In this document: in pieces, positions 23,849 through 32,862 of the stretch
Position numbering within the stretch: position 1 is the stretch's first letter
Layout of the letters: each line of letters begins with the position of its first letter
Origin: Halolamina litorea
GTDB taxonomy: Archaea > Halobacteriota > Halobacteria > Halobacteriales > Haloferacaceae
NCBI RefSeq assembly: GCF_026616205.1
Contig: NZ_JANHGR010000001.1
Span: forward strand, 62,001 to 126,000
Reading direction: 5' to 3'
Length of the DNA: 64,000 bases
Made by a program: the position numbers and the translations under genes
Notes under the pieces: generated by a model
Databases searched by the model: none
Told to the model about the DNA's origin: nothing
Seen by the model: the letters and a program-made list of their open reading frames with translations, nothing else

Positions 23849-24409
23849 ATGACCGATCCCAAGGAGACGATCAGCATCGAGAACGTCGTTGCCTCGACGG
23901 GCATCGGACAGGAACTCGACCTGCAGAGCGTCGCGATGGACCTCGAGGGCGCCGACTACGACCCTGAGCAGTTCCCGGGGCTGGTCTACCGCACCGAGGA
24001 GCCCAAATCCGCCGCGCTGATCTTCCGCTCGGGGAAGATCGTCTGTACCGGCGCGAAGTCCACCGACGACGTTCACGAGAGCCTCCACATCGTCTTCGAG
24101 AAGCTCCGGGACCTGAGCATCCCCATCGCTGACGACCCGGAGATCACGGTCCAGAACATCGTCACCAGCGCCGACCTCGGCCAGAGTCTGAACCTCAACG
24201 CCATCGCCATCGGGCTCGGGCTGGAGAGCATCGAGTACGAGCCCGAGCAGTTCCCGGGACTGGTCTACCGACTCGACGAGCCCGACGTGGTCGCGCTCCT
24301 GTTCGGCTCCGGGAAGCTGGTGATCACCGGCGGCAAGGAGCCCGCCGACGCCGAGGCCGCCGTCGACGTGATCGCTGAGCGCCTCTCGGAGTTGGGCCTG
24401 CTCGACTGA
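23849..24409 (+). CDS. tbp: TATA-binding protein
   Basis: The 186-residue product consists of two direct repeats of the TBP saddle. Repeat one has ENVVASTGIGQELDLQSVAM and EQFPGLVYR; repeat two has QNIVTSADLGQSLNLNAIAI and EQFPGLVYR. Phe and Leu residues that intercalate in the minor groove are kept (SAALIFRSGKIV and VALLFGSGKLV). The C-terminus is short. It recruits TFB and RNA polymerase to TATA promoters such as those listed here. The next small membrane-protein gene is 7 bases downstream and likely cotranscribed. Confidence 0.98.
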   Translation: MTDPKETISIENVVASTGIGQELDLQSVAMDLEGADYDPEQFPGLVYRTEEPKSAALIFRSGKIVCTGAKSTDDVHESLHIVFEKLRDLSIPIADDPEITVQNIVTSADLGQSLNLNAIAIGLGLESIEYEPEQFPGLVYRLDEPDVVALLFGSGKLVITGGKEPADAEAAVDVIAERLSELGLLD

Positions 24410-24416
24410 CTCGCGG

Positions 24417-24815
24417 ATGCTCGCACTCTCCTTGGCCGCCGTTTCCGCCGCGCCCGCGACACCCCTCCAGTCGGCGACGGTGTCGGTGCTCGCCACCTAC
24501 GCGCTGTTCGCCGTCTTCCTCTCCTTTACGGCGTTCCTCGCCGCACGCAACCTGCTGGGCGACGTGTCGCTGCGCCGGCACGCACTCGTCGGCCCGCCGT
24601 TGGCAGCGATCGCCTTTCTCGCCGCCACCTTCGAGTTCCCGCCGTTCCTCGCGCTGGCGGCCGCGCTCGCCGTCGACGCCGCCGCCTTCCGCTACCTCCA
24701 CGACCTCGATCGTCGGCTGCTCGCGGGCGTCGTGTTGATCCACTTCGTGGTGAGCGTGATCCTCGGCGCGGTGCTGTTCAGCCTCGTCGCGCTGATCAGT
24801 TCGGCGCCGGGGTAG
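24417..24815 (+). CDS. Integral membrane protein, unknown function
   Basis: The 132-residue product is hydrophobic with four predicted helices (about 18-42, 56-72, 74-92 and 103-127), one charged cytoplasmic loop DLDRRL. No family recognised. It starts 7 bases after the tbp stop, so it is probably in the same transcript, although a link with transcription is not apparent. Confidence 0.65.
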   Translation: MLALSLAAVSAAPATPLQSATVSVLATYALFAVFLSFTAFLAARNLLGDVSLRRHALVGPPLAAIAFLAATFEFPPFLALAAALAVDAAAFRYLHDLDRRLLAGVVLIHFVVSVILGAVLFSLVALISSAPG

Positions 24816-24890
24816 TTCTGGGGCGCGCCGCCCCACCTCGGCTCATCCGGGAACGACGGCTTAACGCCGACGGGGTGAGCAGTCCCGCCC

Positions 24891-26231
24891 ATGACTACGC
24901 TCCACGTCGTGAACGGCCGCGTGCTTCACCCCGACCACTCGATCACCGAGTCCGACCTGCTGATCGACCAAGCGAGCGGGACGATCGAGGAGATCGGCGC
25001 TGTCGACGCCGAGGACGCTGACGAGCGAAGCTCGTCTGCCAATCGGACGCAGTCCGATGACGCCGACGAGACCCTCGACGCCGAGGGCGGCCTCGTCATC
25101 CCCGGCCTGATCAACGCCCACGGCCACGCCGCGATGACCCTCCTGCGGGGCTACGCCGACGACAAGCCCCTCGAGGCGTGGCTGCAGGAGGACATCTGGC
25201 CCGCCGAGGGCGAACTCACCGCCGAGGACATCCGCGTCGGCACCGAACTGGCGGCGGTGGAGATGATCCGCTCGGGCACGACCGGCTTCGCGGACATGTA
25301 CTTCGAGGAGCCACACGTCGCCGGCGTCGTCGACGAGTCCGGCCTGCGTGCGTTGCTCGGCCACGGCTTCGTCTCCGTCGGCAAGCCCGAGGCCGACGCC
25401 CGTGCGGACATGGAGACGAGCGTCAACTTCGCCGCGCAGTACGACAAGGTCGGCGGCGACCGCATCTCGACTGCCGTGATGCCCCACTCGCTGACGACCG
25501 TGAACGAGGCGCTGCTGCGCGAGGCCGTCGAGCGCGCCCGCGAGGCAGACGTGCCGGTCCACATCCACGCCAACGAGACCGAAGACGAGGTCGACCCCAT
25601 CGTCGCCGAGCGGGGCGTCCGACCCATGGAGTACGCCGAGGACGTGGGCCTGCTGGCGGACGGCGACTTCCTCGCCCACTGTGTGCACGTCGACGACGAC
25701 GAGATCGAACGCCTCGCCGACAGCGACGCCGCGGCGATCCACTGCCCGGCCTCGAACGCGAAGCTGGCGTCCGGAATCGCGCCCGTCCAAGCGATGCTCG
25801 ATGCCGGTGTTTCGGTCGGCCTCGGCACCGACGGCGCCGCCTCGAACAACGACCTCGACATGTTCGACGAGATTCGCGACGCCGCGATGCTGGGCAAACT
25901 CGGCGCCGACGACGCCGCCGCGGTCCCGGCGAGCGCGGCGGTCCGCATGGCCACCGAGGGCTCGGCGGCCGCGCTGGGCTTCGACGCCGGCCGGATCGAG
26001 GTGGGCGCGAAGGCCGACCTCGCGGTTGTCGACCTCGACGCCGCTCACCTGACGCCGGGCCACGACCTGGTGAGCCACCTCGCCTACGCCGCCTCGGGGA
26101 GCGACGTGCGCCACACGGTCTGTGACGGCGATGTGCTCATGGAGGACCGCGAGATCCTGACGCTGGACGAGGCGGCCGTGACCGAGCGTGCCGAGGAACA
26201 GGCCGCCGACCTGATCGACCGGGTGGCCTGA
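24891..26231 (+). CDS. Amidohydrolase: MTA/SAH deaminase type
   Basis: The 446-residue product is an amidohydrolase of the 5-methylthioadenosine/S-adenosylhomocysteine deaminase group: INAHGHAAMTLLRG (metal HxH), SGTTGFADMYF, PVHIHANETEDEVD, FLAHCVHV, and LGTDGAASNNDLDMF near the end. It would deaminate MTA, SAH or a related adenosine to the inosyl form. Residues about 44-56 (ERSSSANRTQSDD) are an unusual insert in the small N-terminal beta domain and are encoded by two palindromes (separate entry). It lies 8 bases before an MFS gene and 1.8 kb from ahcY. Guanine/cytosine deaminase activity is less likely but possible. Confidence 0.85.
   Translation: MTTLHVVNGRVLHPDHSITESDLLIDQASGTIEEIGAVDAEDADERSSSANRTQSDDADETLDAEGGLVIPGLINAHGHAAMTLLRGYADDKPLEAWLQEDIWPAEGELTAEDIRVGTELAAVEMIRSGTTGFADMYFEEPHVAGVVDESGLRALLGHGFVSVGKPEADARADMETSVNFAAQYDKVGGDRISTAVMPHSLTTVNEALLREAVERAREADVPVHIHANETEDEVDPIVAERGVRPMEYAEDVGLLADGDFLAHCVHVDDDEIERLADSDAAAIHCPASNAKLASGIAPVQAMLDAGVSVGLGTDGAASNNDLDMFDEIRDAAMLGKLGADDAAAVPASAAVRMATEGSAAALGFDAGRIEVGAKADLAVVDLDAAHLTPGHDLVSHLAYAASGSDVRHTVCDGDVLMEDREILTLDEAAVTERAEEQAADLIDRVA
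25020..25058 (+). repeat. In-frame double palindrome inside the deaminase gene
   Basis: Two hairpins sit in tandem: GACGAGC-GAA-GCTCGTC (25020-25036) and ATCGGAC-GCA-GTCCGAT (25042-25058), each 7-base arms with a 3-base loop, separated by TGCCA. They encode a low-complexity Ser/Arg/Asp stretch that looks inserted. The same plan is seen in intergenic DNA at 42184-42234. Confidence 0.6.
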
Positions 26232-26238
26232 CGGGCCG

Positions 26239-27459
26239 ATGGACCGCATCGACCGCCGCGAACTCCGGTTCTCGGGCTGGGAGTTGGTCGTCGTCGCCGC
26301 CCTCGCGATGGGCGCGGCGGGCATCTACCAGTTCGGCTGGTCGTCGATCCGCCTCCCGCTCGGGGAGCGACTGGGCGCGCCGGAGTCGGCACTCGGCACC
26401 GTGTTCACGCTGTTCGTCGTCTTCCAGACGCTCGGGCAGTTCCCCGCGGGCTGGGTGCGCGACCGCTACGGCCCGCGGCTTCCGCTGCTGGCGGGGGCGC
26501 TCTGTCTCACCGGCGGGTTCGCGGCGCTCGCCGTCGCACGGTCGCTCCCGGCAGCCTACCTCGGCTACGCGCTCGGCGGCGTCGGCGTCAGCGCGATATA
26601 CACCGTCGCGGTCAACACGCCCGTCAAGTGGTTCACCGACCGCCGGGGGCTCGCCACCGGCATCGTCGGGATGTCCTTCCCCGGGCTTAGCTTCTTGCTG
26701 ATCCCGGGGCTCCGGAGCGGCGTGGCTGCCGACTTCGAGCGGACACTGCTGGTGGTTGCGGCGGCGATCGGCGGCGTCGCACTCGTGGCCGCGGCCGTGC
26801 TCCGGGACCCCGCCGAATCGACCACCGGCGACGGTGAGAGCCCGGCCGTCGACGCCACGGAGGAGCACGCCGTCGGCTGGCGCGGCGTGGTCCGCACGTG
26901 GCAGTTCTGGCTGCTCTACCTCGTGTTCGTCGCCGTCAACGGCGTCGGGCTGATGGTCATCGGCAAGATCGTCTCGTACGCGTCGGCGCTCTCGCTGCCC
27001 GCGGCGGCCGGCACCGCGGCGGCATCGGCGGTCGCGCTCTCGGAGGCCGGCGGGACGGTCGTCGGTGGGAGCCTCTCCGACCGGTTCGGTCGCCGACGCA
27101 CGGTCGCGGTCTCGCTCGTGCTCTGTGGCGTGGCGCTCGCGGGCGCCGTCGCCGCCGGGGAGGCCGGCTTCGGTGCCGGATTCGTCGCGCTGGTGGGTGC
27201 TGCCGCGCTGTTCCGCGCGCCCGTCTTCGCGGTGTTCCCCAACCTCGTCGCCGACTACTACGGCCGGGCGTACTCCTCTGAGAACTACGCGGCGCTCTAC
27301 ACCGGGAAGCTGTTCGGCGGCGTGCTGGGCGGCACGGTGGCGAGCGGGCTGGTGATCGCCATCGGCTGGTCGACCTCGTTCGTGATCGGCGCGGCGCTGG
27401 CCGTGCTGGCGGGGCTGGCGATGGTGTTCCTGCGGCCGGTCGACACCGGGGCGGCGTGA
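26239..27459 (+). CDS. MFS transporter
   Basis: The 406-residue product has about 12 transmembrane helices in two six-helix halves. The loop 2-3 motif is GWVRDRYGPRLPLL and its counterpart in the second half is GSLSDRFGRRRTVA. Overall pattern (GIYQFGWSSIRLPLGERLG; NTPVKWFTDRRGLATGIVG) resembles the OFA/monocarboxylate branch. The substrate is unknown. It starts 8 bases after the deaminase gene; cotranscription suggests a nucleoside-, sulfur- or deamination-linked solute, but this is only inference. Confidence 0.85.
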   Translation: MDRIDRRELRFSGWELVVVAALAMGAAGIYQFGWSSIRLPLGERLGAPESALGTVFTLFVVFQTLGQFPAGWVRDRYGPRLPLLAGALCLTGGFAALAVARSLPAAYLGYALGGVGVSAIYTVAVNTPVKWFTDRRGLATGIVGMSFPGLSFLLIPGLRSGVAADFERTLLVVAAAIGGVALVAAAVLRDPAESTTGDGESPAVDATEEHAVGWRGVVRTWQFWLLYLVFVAVNGVGLMVIGKIVSYASALSLPAAAGTAAASAVALSEAGGTVVGGSLSDRFGRRRTVAVSLVLCGVALAGAVAAGEAGFGAGFVALVGAAALFRAPVFAVFPNLVADYYGRAYSSENYAALYTGKLFGGVLGGTVASGLVIAIGWSTSFVIGAALAVLAGLAMVFLRPVDTGAA

Positions 27460-27490
27460 GTCGAGGGCCTGCCCCGCGATTACCCGTGCG

Positions 27491-27916
27491 TCACTCGCCG
27501 GGGTGCTCAACGACGCCCAACTGCTGCATAAGCCCGAGGCTGTCCGGCAGTACCCACCACTCGGCGACACGACCGTCCTCGAAGCGCATGAAGGCCATTG
27601 TCTGGTGTTCGAACTCCTTTCCGGTGGGGTCGATTCCCATCATCGCGCCGTCGTGGGTTCCGCGTTCCGTCAGCCGGACGGCGACGGTGTCGCCCTCCGC
27701 GATCATCTCCTCGACGGTCACCGTGTAGTCCGAGAAGGCGTCGCGGTTCCGTCTGAAGCTCTCCCTGATCCCCTCGTGGCCGCTGATGTCCCCCATCGGC
27801 GTGTGCTCCACGGCGTCCTCGGTGTAGATATCGTCGACGGCGTCGAGGTCCTCCTGGCCGATGACTTCCTCTAAAACCCGGCGGGCGGTGCGTTTGTTCT
27901 CTGCTGTCGTCGTCAT
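27491..27916 (-). CDS. SnoaL-like/ester cyclase family protein
   Basis: The 141-residue product is a small cone-like alpha+beta barrel of the SnoaL/NTF2 group: RRVLEEVIGQEDLDAVDDIY, EHTPMGDISGHEGIRE, AVRLTERGTHDGAMMGIDPTG and a Trp-rich FEDGRVAEWWVLPD. Such proteins are often annotated as ester cyclases, but many have other roles. Catalytic residues cannot be assigned safely. A TATA-like CCAATAACTG lies about 26-35 bases before ATG 27916. It is convergent with the MFS gene. Confidence 0.75.
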   Translation of the reverse strand: MTTTAENKRTARRVLEEVIGQEDLDAVDDIYTEDAVEHTPMGDISGHEGIRESFRRNRDAFSDYTVTVEEMIAEGDTVAVRLTERGTHDGAMMGIDPTGKEFEHQTMAFMRFEDGRVAEWWVLPDSLGLMQQLGVVEHPGE

Positions 27917-28075
27917 CTCGTTTCACTTGCCGTGTTGGCCTCTCAGTTATTGGCCGGTTACTACCCGGATACGGCGCGGCTGACAGTTGCTACCTGTACC
28001 TTCGGACCGGCGCGGCTGGCCGTTGCCGCGCTGCCGTTCGACACCGTTTTGCGCCCGCTCTCGGAACCCACACTC

Positions 28076-29359
28076 ATGAGTTCCTACGAGCGCGTCACCG
28101 CGCACTTCGAGGACGCCGATAGCCTCCGCGAGGAGGGCCGCCGGAAGATGGACTGGGCGCTCCAGCACATGCCCATCTGCCAGTCGCTCCGCGAGGAGTT
28201 CGCCGACGAGAAACCGTTCGACGGCGAGACGATCGGGATGGCGATGCACGTCGAGGCCAAGACGGCCATCCTCGTCGAGACGCTCGCCATCGGCGGTGCC
28301 GAGGTCGCGGTCACCGGCTGCAACCCGCTCTCGACGCACGACGACGTGTCCGTCGCGCTGGACGCCGTCGACAACGTCACCTCCTACGCCGTCCGCGGCG
28401 TCGACGACGATGACTACTACGCCGCCATCGAGTCCGTCATCGACCACGAGCCGACGATCACCGTCGACGACGGCGCCGACATGGTGTTCCGCATCCACCA
28501 GGAACACCCCGAACTGATCGACTCCATCGTCGGCGGCGCCGAGGAGACGACCACCGGCGTCCACCGACTGCGCGCGATGGACGAGGACGGCGAACTGCAG
28601 TACCCGATGTTCGCGGTGAACGACACGCCGATGAAGCGCCTGTTCGACAACGTCCACGGCACGGGCGAGTCGGCGCTCTCCGCCATCGCCATGACCACGA
28701 ACCTCTCGTGGGCCGGCAAGACCGTCGTCGTCGCCGGCTACGGCTACTGTGGGAAGGGAGTCGCCTCGAAGGCCGCCGGCCAGAACGCCAACGTCGTCGT
28801 CTGTGAGGTCGAACCCCGCAAGGCGCTCGAAGCCCACATGGAGGGCTACGACGTGCTCCCGATGGCCGAGGCCGCCGCCGAGGGCGACGTGTTCATCACG
28901 ACCACCGGCAACCGCGACGTGATCACCCGCGAGCACTTCGAGGACATGGGCGACGGTGCGGTCCTCGCCAACGCCGGCCACTTCGACGTGGAGATCAACC
29001 TCGACGACCTCGACGACCTCGCGGTCGACCGCTACGAGGCCCGCGACGGCGTCGAAGCGTTCGAGATGGACGACGGTCGCCGACTGAACGTCCTCGCCGA
29101 GGGCCGCCTCGTCAACCTCGCGGCCCCCGTCGGACTGGGCCACCCCGTCGAAGTGATGGACCAGTCCTTCGGCGTGCAGGCGGTCTGTGTCCGGGAGTTG
29201 GTCGAGAACGGCGACGCCTACGACGCGGGTGTCCACGACGTCCCCGACGAACTCGACAAGGAGGTCGCGGAGATCAAACTCGCCGCCGACGGCGTCGAGT
29301 ACGACGGCCTCACCGACGAGCAGATCGAGTACATGTCCTCGTGGCAGCACGGGACCTGA
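28076..29359 (+). CDS. ahcY: S-adenosylhomocysteine (or S-inosylhomocysteine) hydrolase
   Basis: The 427-residue product has the NAD loop GYGYCGKGVASKA, the family stretch MHVEAKTAILVETL, substrate/catalytic residues in EETTTGVHRL and VNDTPMKRLFDN, and TTTGNRDVITREHF. It lacks the approx. 40-residue insert of plant/bacterial forms, as usual in archaea. It would split SAH to homocysteine and adenosine. In some methanogens the corresponding enzyme acts on S-inosylhomocysteine after deamination, and a deaminase gene is 1.8 kb away. ATG 28076 is chosen from homology; the frame is open 48 codons further upstream without similarity. Confidence 0.93.
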   Translation: MSSYERVTAHFEDADSLREEGRRKMDWALQHMPICQSLREEFADEKPFDGETIGMAMHVEAKTAILVETLAIGGAEVAVTGCNPLSTHDDVSVALDAVDNVTSYAVRGVDDDDYYAAIESVIDHEPTITVDDGADMVFRIHQEHPELIDSIVGGAEETTTGVHRLRAMDEDGELQYPMFAVNDTPMKRLFDNVHGTGESALSAIAMTTNLSWAGKTVVVAGYGYCGKGVASKAAGQNANVVVCEVEPRKALEAHMEGYDVLPMAEAAAEGDVFITTTGNRDVITREHFEDMGDGAVLANAGHFDVEINLDDLDDLAVDRYEARDGVEAFEMDDGRRLNVLAEGRLVNLAAPVGLGHPVEVMDQSFGVQAVCVRELVENGDAYDAGVHDVPDELDKEVAEIKLAADGVEYDGLTDEQIEYMSSWQHGT

Positions 29360-29421
29360 TCGGGGAGTACGGACCTGCTCGGCGGGTAAGCCTTTTTCGC
29401 GCGGCCACACAACTCCGAGCG

Positions 29422-30723
29422 ATGCCCTCCAATAGACGCGCGTTCCTCCGTGGGGTCGGCGCAGTCGCGCTCGCGTCCCCCGCCGCAGCGACCCAATCAG
29501 CAGCGGCAACCCAGACCGGGACGGCGACGGCCCCCGGACTCGCGTGGTCACACCGCTACGACGCCGCCGGATCGGCGACGCTCGGTGACCTCGTCCCCTT
29601 CGACGACGGCTACGCGCTCGTCGGCACAGTCGGCACGGGCAGCGCCGACGCCGCCGCTCGGGGGTGGATCGGCCGCGCCGGTCCGGAGGGGGGCCTCCGG
29701 AGCGACCGGACCCTCGGTGAGACGGGCACTCGACTGGTCACCGCGGTCCCCGCCCAGGACGGTCTGCTCGCCGTCGGCCGAACGAACGTCGGCGGCAACG
29801 ACGCCAGCCACCGAAACCCGTACGCCGCTCGGGTCGGCGTCGACGGCGAGGGCGGACCCGAAGTGCGGTGGGCCCGAACGTACCAGCCGACCGAGACTGA
29901 CGGTATCGCCACCGCGGCCACCGCCGCCGAAGACGGCTACGTCCTCGCGGGCGCCGTCGACACCGGATCAGGCGTACGGCCGTGGGCGACAGCCATCGAC
30001 GACGCGGGCACGGTCCGTTGGTCGTGGCGCGGGGACGGTGACCTCGTGGCGCTGGGCGACGCCGTTGCCACCGACGACGGCGTGGTGCTCGTTGGCTCCG
30101 TCGGCGACCCCGAGACGCCGTGGGCGGTCAGTCTGGACGCGGCCGGGACCCGTCGCTGGCGCTGGACCGCCGACACCGACGGCGGGAGCCGGCTGGAAGC
30201 AGCAACCCCGGCGCCCGACGGCGGCGCGGTGATCGTCGGACGCAGAGGGTTCGGCGCCGACGACGGCGACGGCTGGCTGCTCTCGCTCGACGCCGCGGGC
30301 GACCTGCGGTGGGACCGAACCTACTCTCGGAACGTGTGGAACTGGCACCGCGATATCGCCGCCATCGACGGCGGCTACGCGCTCGCCGGGGCCATCGGCG
30401 ACGTGAACGGGGGTGCTCGCTCGGCGTGGGTGCTCGCCGTCGGTCCCGAGGGCGAGGAGCGCTGGGAGTACCGCGCCGACGCCGGCACGGGAGCGTTCGC
30501 CGCCCGGTCGGTGCCCGACGGCAGTCTGCTGCTCGCCGGCAGCGTCGATGCTGCGGACGGCTCCAAGCCGTGGTTCGCACGGCTCGGCGGCCCCGCGGCG
30601 ACCGGCGGCTTCGGCGTCCCGACGCTCCCCGAGGTGCCGTCCGGGGCCGCGCCCTTCGGCGCCGGCACCGTCGTCGGCGCGGCAGGGCTCGCGCTCGTCC
30701 GGCGACTCTCCGGGGACAGGTAA
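29422..30723 (+). CDS. Tat-secreted repeat protein (beta-propeller-like)
   Basis: The 433-residue product starts with [20 protein letters not shown], a Tat signal with RR. The mature part is made of repeated units ending in GYALVG, GYVLAG, GVVLVG, GGYALAG and SLLLAG, each followed by a Trp and a strand pair, the pattern of a PQQ/WD-like beta propeller. The C-terminus ([21 protein letters not shown]) is a short hydrophobic helix with basic residues that could be a degenerate PGF-CTERM anchor. No enzyme active site is visible. It resembles the protein encoded at 44367-45683 in plan. Confidence 0.75.
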   Translation: MPSNRRAFLRGVGAVALASPAAATQSAAATQTGTATAPGLAWSHRYDAAGSATLGDLVPFDDGYALVGTVGTGSADAAARGWIGRAGPEGGLRSDRTLGETGTRLVTAVPAQDGLLAVGRTNVGGNDASHRNPYAARVGVDGEGGPEVRWARTYQPTETDGIATAATAAEDGYVLAGAVDTGSGVRPWATAIDDAGTVRWSWRGDGDLVALGDAVATDDGVVLVGSVGDPETPWAVSLDAAGTRRWRWTADTDGGSRLEAATPAPDGGAVIVGRRGFGADDGDGWLLSLDAAGDLRWDRTYSRNVWNWHRDIAAIDGGYALAGAIGDVNGGARSAWVLAVGPEGEERWEYRADAGTGAFAARSVPDGSLLLAGSVDAADGSKPWFARLGGPAATGGFGVPTLPEVPSGAAPFGAGTVVGAAGLALVRRLSGDR

Positions 30724-30769
30724 CCCCGACACCGACCCCCTTTTCCCCGCCGGTCGCCCAGTTCGGGCC

Positions 30770-31318
30770 ATGCCGACGAACCGGAAAGGCGACCGTCGGG
30801 AACGCGAGCTGGTCAACAGGCTCGACGACGCCGGCTTCGCCGTCATGCGTGCGCCGGCGAGCGGCGGCGCGACCCAGCGGGAACTCCCCGACGTGCTCGC
30901 GGGCAACGGCGACGACTTCTACGCCATCGAGGCGAAGTCCTCCGCGGGCGACCCCATCTACCTCACCGGCGAGGAGGTCGAGGCGCTCGTCTACTTCGCC
31001 CAGAACTTCGGCGCCAAACCCCGCATCGGCGTCCGATTCGACCGCGAGGACTGGTACTTCTTCCACCCCGGGGACTGCTACACGACCGACGGCGGCAACT
31101 ACCGCGTGAAAAAGGAGACCGCACTCGCGGACGGGACCGACCTCGCGGAGTTGGCCGGCGACACCGAGAAGGTGACCCTCGAGGAGGCGACCGAGCGGGG
31201 CCACGCCAACCCCGACACCGGCGGCGACGACGACGCCGACGAGGCGGTTCGACAGCTACTCCAAGCGGTCGCCGACGGCACGCTGAGCGTCGAGGAAGCG
31301 GCCGACGCCCTCGCGTGA
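30770..31318 (+). CDS. hjc: Holliday junction resolvase Hjc with C-terminal extension
   Basis: The 182-residue product begins [20 protein letters not shown] and carries the nuclease core [18 protein letters not shown] and [10 protein letters not shown], which contribute the acidic and lysine residues of the archaeal Hjc active site. Residues about 120-182 are an extra acidic tail with a helix ([15 protein letters not shown]). It resolves four-way DNA junctions in recombination and fork repair. ATG 30770 gives a normal N-terminus. Confidence 0.9.
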   Translation: MPTNRKGDRRERELVNRLDDAGFAVMRAPASGGATQRELPDVLAGNGDDFYAIEAKSSAGDPIYLTGEEVEALVYFAQNFGAKPRIGVRFDREDWYFFHPGDCYTTDGGNYRVKKETALADGTDLAELAGDTEKVTLEEATERGHANPDTGGDDDADEAVRQLLQAVADGTLSVEEAADALA

Positions 31319-31361
31319 GCCGCATCGAAGTGTTTTAGGGTACTCCCCGGCCAGTCGCTGT

Positions 31362-31568
31362 ATGGAAATCGAGGAGGGCATGGGGCGGAAGATCGTGCTC
31401 TCGATCGTCGCCGTCGTCCTGTTCATCGTCTCGTTCGTCTTCGTCGGCATGACGTACAACGTCGACGGCGCACTCACCTCGACCGGCGGGCTCGCGCTCC
31501 TGGGCACGCTGGTCGGCTTCATCCTCTTGATGGGCGCGCTGGGGGTCTACTTCGCGTCCCGGGACTGA
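31362..31568 (+). CDS. Small two-helix membrane protein
   Basis: The 68-residue product has helices at about 10-30 and 42-63 with a short loop, ending GALGVYFASRD. No family recognised. It overlaps the 3' end of priL by 22 bases on the opposite strand. Confidence 0.6.
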   Translation: MEIEEGMGRKIVLSIVAVVLFIVSFVFVGMTYNVDGALTSTGGLALLGTLVGFILLMGALGVYFASRD

Positions 31569-32698
31569 GCGAGTTCCCGTTCGCGCCAGTCGACCCGTTC
31601 GTCCGGGTCAGTTCCCCGGACCCGCTCCCGATACAGCACCAGCGGGTGGTCCGACCGCTCGCGGTGTCCGTTCTGGTTCGTACAGATCCCGTACGCTTCC
31701 AAGGTCTCACACGACGGCGTCGGGTACTGTGCACCCCGTTTCTCGCCGAGTCGCTCGACCGCGTAGCGAACCTGCCGCGGGTCGAGAGTGAGGTCCGCAC
31801 AGAACGCGACGGCCTCCTCGGCGTCGAGGCCGATCGCTGCGAGGAAGGAGAGCAGCGCGAACGCCTCGGTGTCGTCCAGTTCCTCGGTCCCCGCCCGCTG
31901 GCGGAGTTCGTCGATACACTCGGGGAACAGGTCGGGCAGCACCACGTCGATGTCGCGGACGACGACGCGCTCGCCGAGGAGGTCCCGGAGCGAGGAGAGC
32001 GGCTCCGCGAGCGCGTCCTCCAGCCCCTCGCGCCGGTCGTCGCCGAGGTCGAAGGGGAGGCCCTCGGAGACGCGGCGGCCGACCGCCTCGACGAGCAGGC
32101 CCTCGCCGTCGGCGCCGTAGAGTTCGCCCCGGCGGGTCCGGACCTCCCCGCCGGCGAGTTCCCGGTTGACGAGGCGCCAGTCCTCGCCCCAGTCGTCGGT
32201 GAGGAGGAGGAACTGTTCGACCGCCACGCGGTACCAGTCGCGGTCGGTCGCGCCCGCGCTTCGGTTCTGGCTCTCGCCGGCGAGGCGTTCCTCCCGGACC
32301 GAACCGTCCAGGTCGAACTCACGCAGGATGCGGGGCAGGGACACCGAGGCGTCAGTCGTGCTCCGGAGGCCGTCGTCGCCCCCGCTCACGTCGTCGGCGA
32401 AGCGGGTCGCGGCCGTCGCGGCCTCGGCGGCGGCGTACTTCTCCACGGCCTTCCCCTCGGCGAGCAGCGAGACGAGCACGCGGGCGACGGGGTAGGAGAG
32501 CAGTTCGGCCTCGTCGCTCCAGCGGTTCGGGTCCTCGGGGGCGGTGGTCCCCTCCGTCAGCGCGCGCTCGACGCGCTCGCGGCCGCGCTCGACGGCTGGA
32601 TCGCCCGACGCGGCCAGTTCGGGCACGGACGCGCCCAGCTCCCCGACGGCTTCGCGGGCATCGTCGAAGAAGGGATAGCGGGCGTGAAGCGGCTGCAT
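31547..32698 (-). CDS. priL: DNA primase large subunit
   Basis: The 383-residue product has an alpha-helical N-terminal domain and a C-terminal domain with the conserved cysteines of PriL, seen in PECIDELR, AFCADLTL and PSCETLEAYGICTNQNG, which bind a 4Fe-4S cluster in this family. It works with the catalytic small subunit (not in this window) to make RNA primers. ATG 32698 begins MQPLHARYPFFDDA, a typical PriL start, with a TATA-like GCTTATTCG 23-32 bases upstream. It is downstream of rfcA on the same strand, separated by a repeat-bearing gap. Confidence 0.93.
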   Translation of the reverse strand: MQPLHARYPFFDDAREAVGELGASVPELAASGDPAVERGRERVERALTEGTTAPEDPNRWSDEAELLSYPVARVLVSLLAEGKAVEKYAAAEAATAATRFADDVSGGDDGLRSTTDASVSLPRILREFDLDGSVREERLAGESQNRSAGATDRDWYRVAVEQFLLLTDDWGEDWRLVNRELAGGEVRTRRGELYGADGEGLLVEAVGRRVSEGLPFDLGDDRREGLEDALAEPLSSLRDLLGERVVVRDIDVVLPDLFPECIDELRQRAGTEELDDTEAFALLSFLAAIGLDAEEAVAFCADLTLDPRQVRYAVERLGEKRGAQYPTPSCETLEAYGICTNQNGHRERSDHPLVLYRERVRGTDPDERVDWRERELAQSRDAK

Positions 32699-32720
32699 GC
32701 CTCCGGCTTCCGGAGCGCGG

Positions 32721-32730
32721 CGAATAAGCA
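32721..32730 (-). promoter_or_regulatory. TATA-like element for priL
   Basis: TGCTTATTCG on the minus strand at the spacing of a leaderless promoter before ATG 32698. Confidence 0.5.
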
Positions 32731-32757
32731 CTTCGGACCCGACCTTTTTCTTCCTCG

Positions 32758-32821
32758 GGTGCGCCGGAGGCGCACCGCTCCTCGAAAAAGCTCGAGCAAA
32801 AAGGCCGCTCGCTCGCGTTGA
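32758..32821 (-). repeat. Hairpin and A/T-tract element between rfcA and priL
   Basis: GGTGCGCC-GGA-GGCGCACC (32758-32776) is followed by two A5 runs set in CTCGAAAAAGCTCGAG and CAAAAAGGCC, then GCTCGCTCGCG repeats. Read on the minus strand it gives two T5 runs and a hairpin, so it may end rfcA transcripts. Its mosaic look resembles dispersed intergenic repeats known in haloarchaea. Confidence 0.45.
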
Positions 32822-32862
32822 TCGCTCGCGGTGGGTGTTCGGTGTCCGCTGCCGCGACGCAA

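Noticed and set aside
27972-28028. Direct repeat GGCGCGGCTG..GTTGC before ahcY
   Set aside because: Short, imperfect and in GC-rich sequence where such matches are common.
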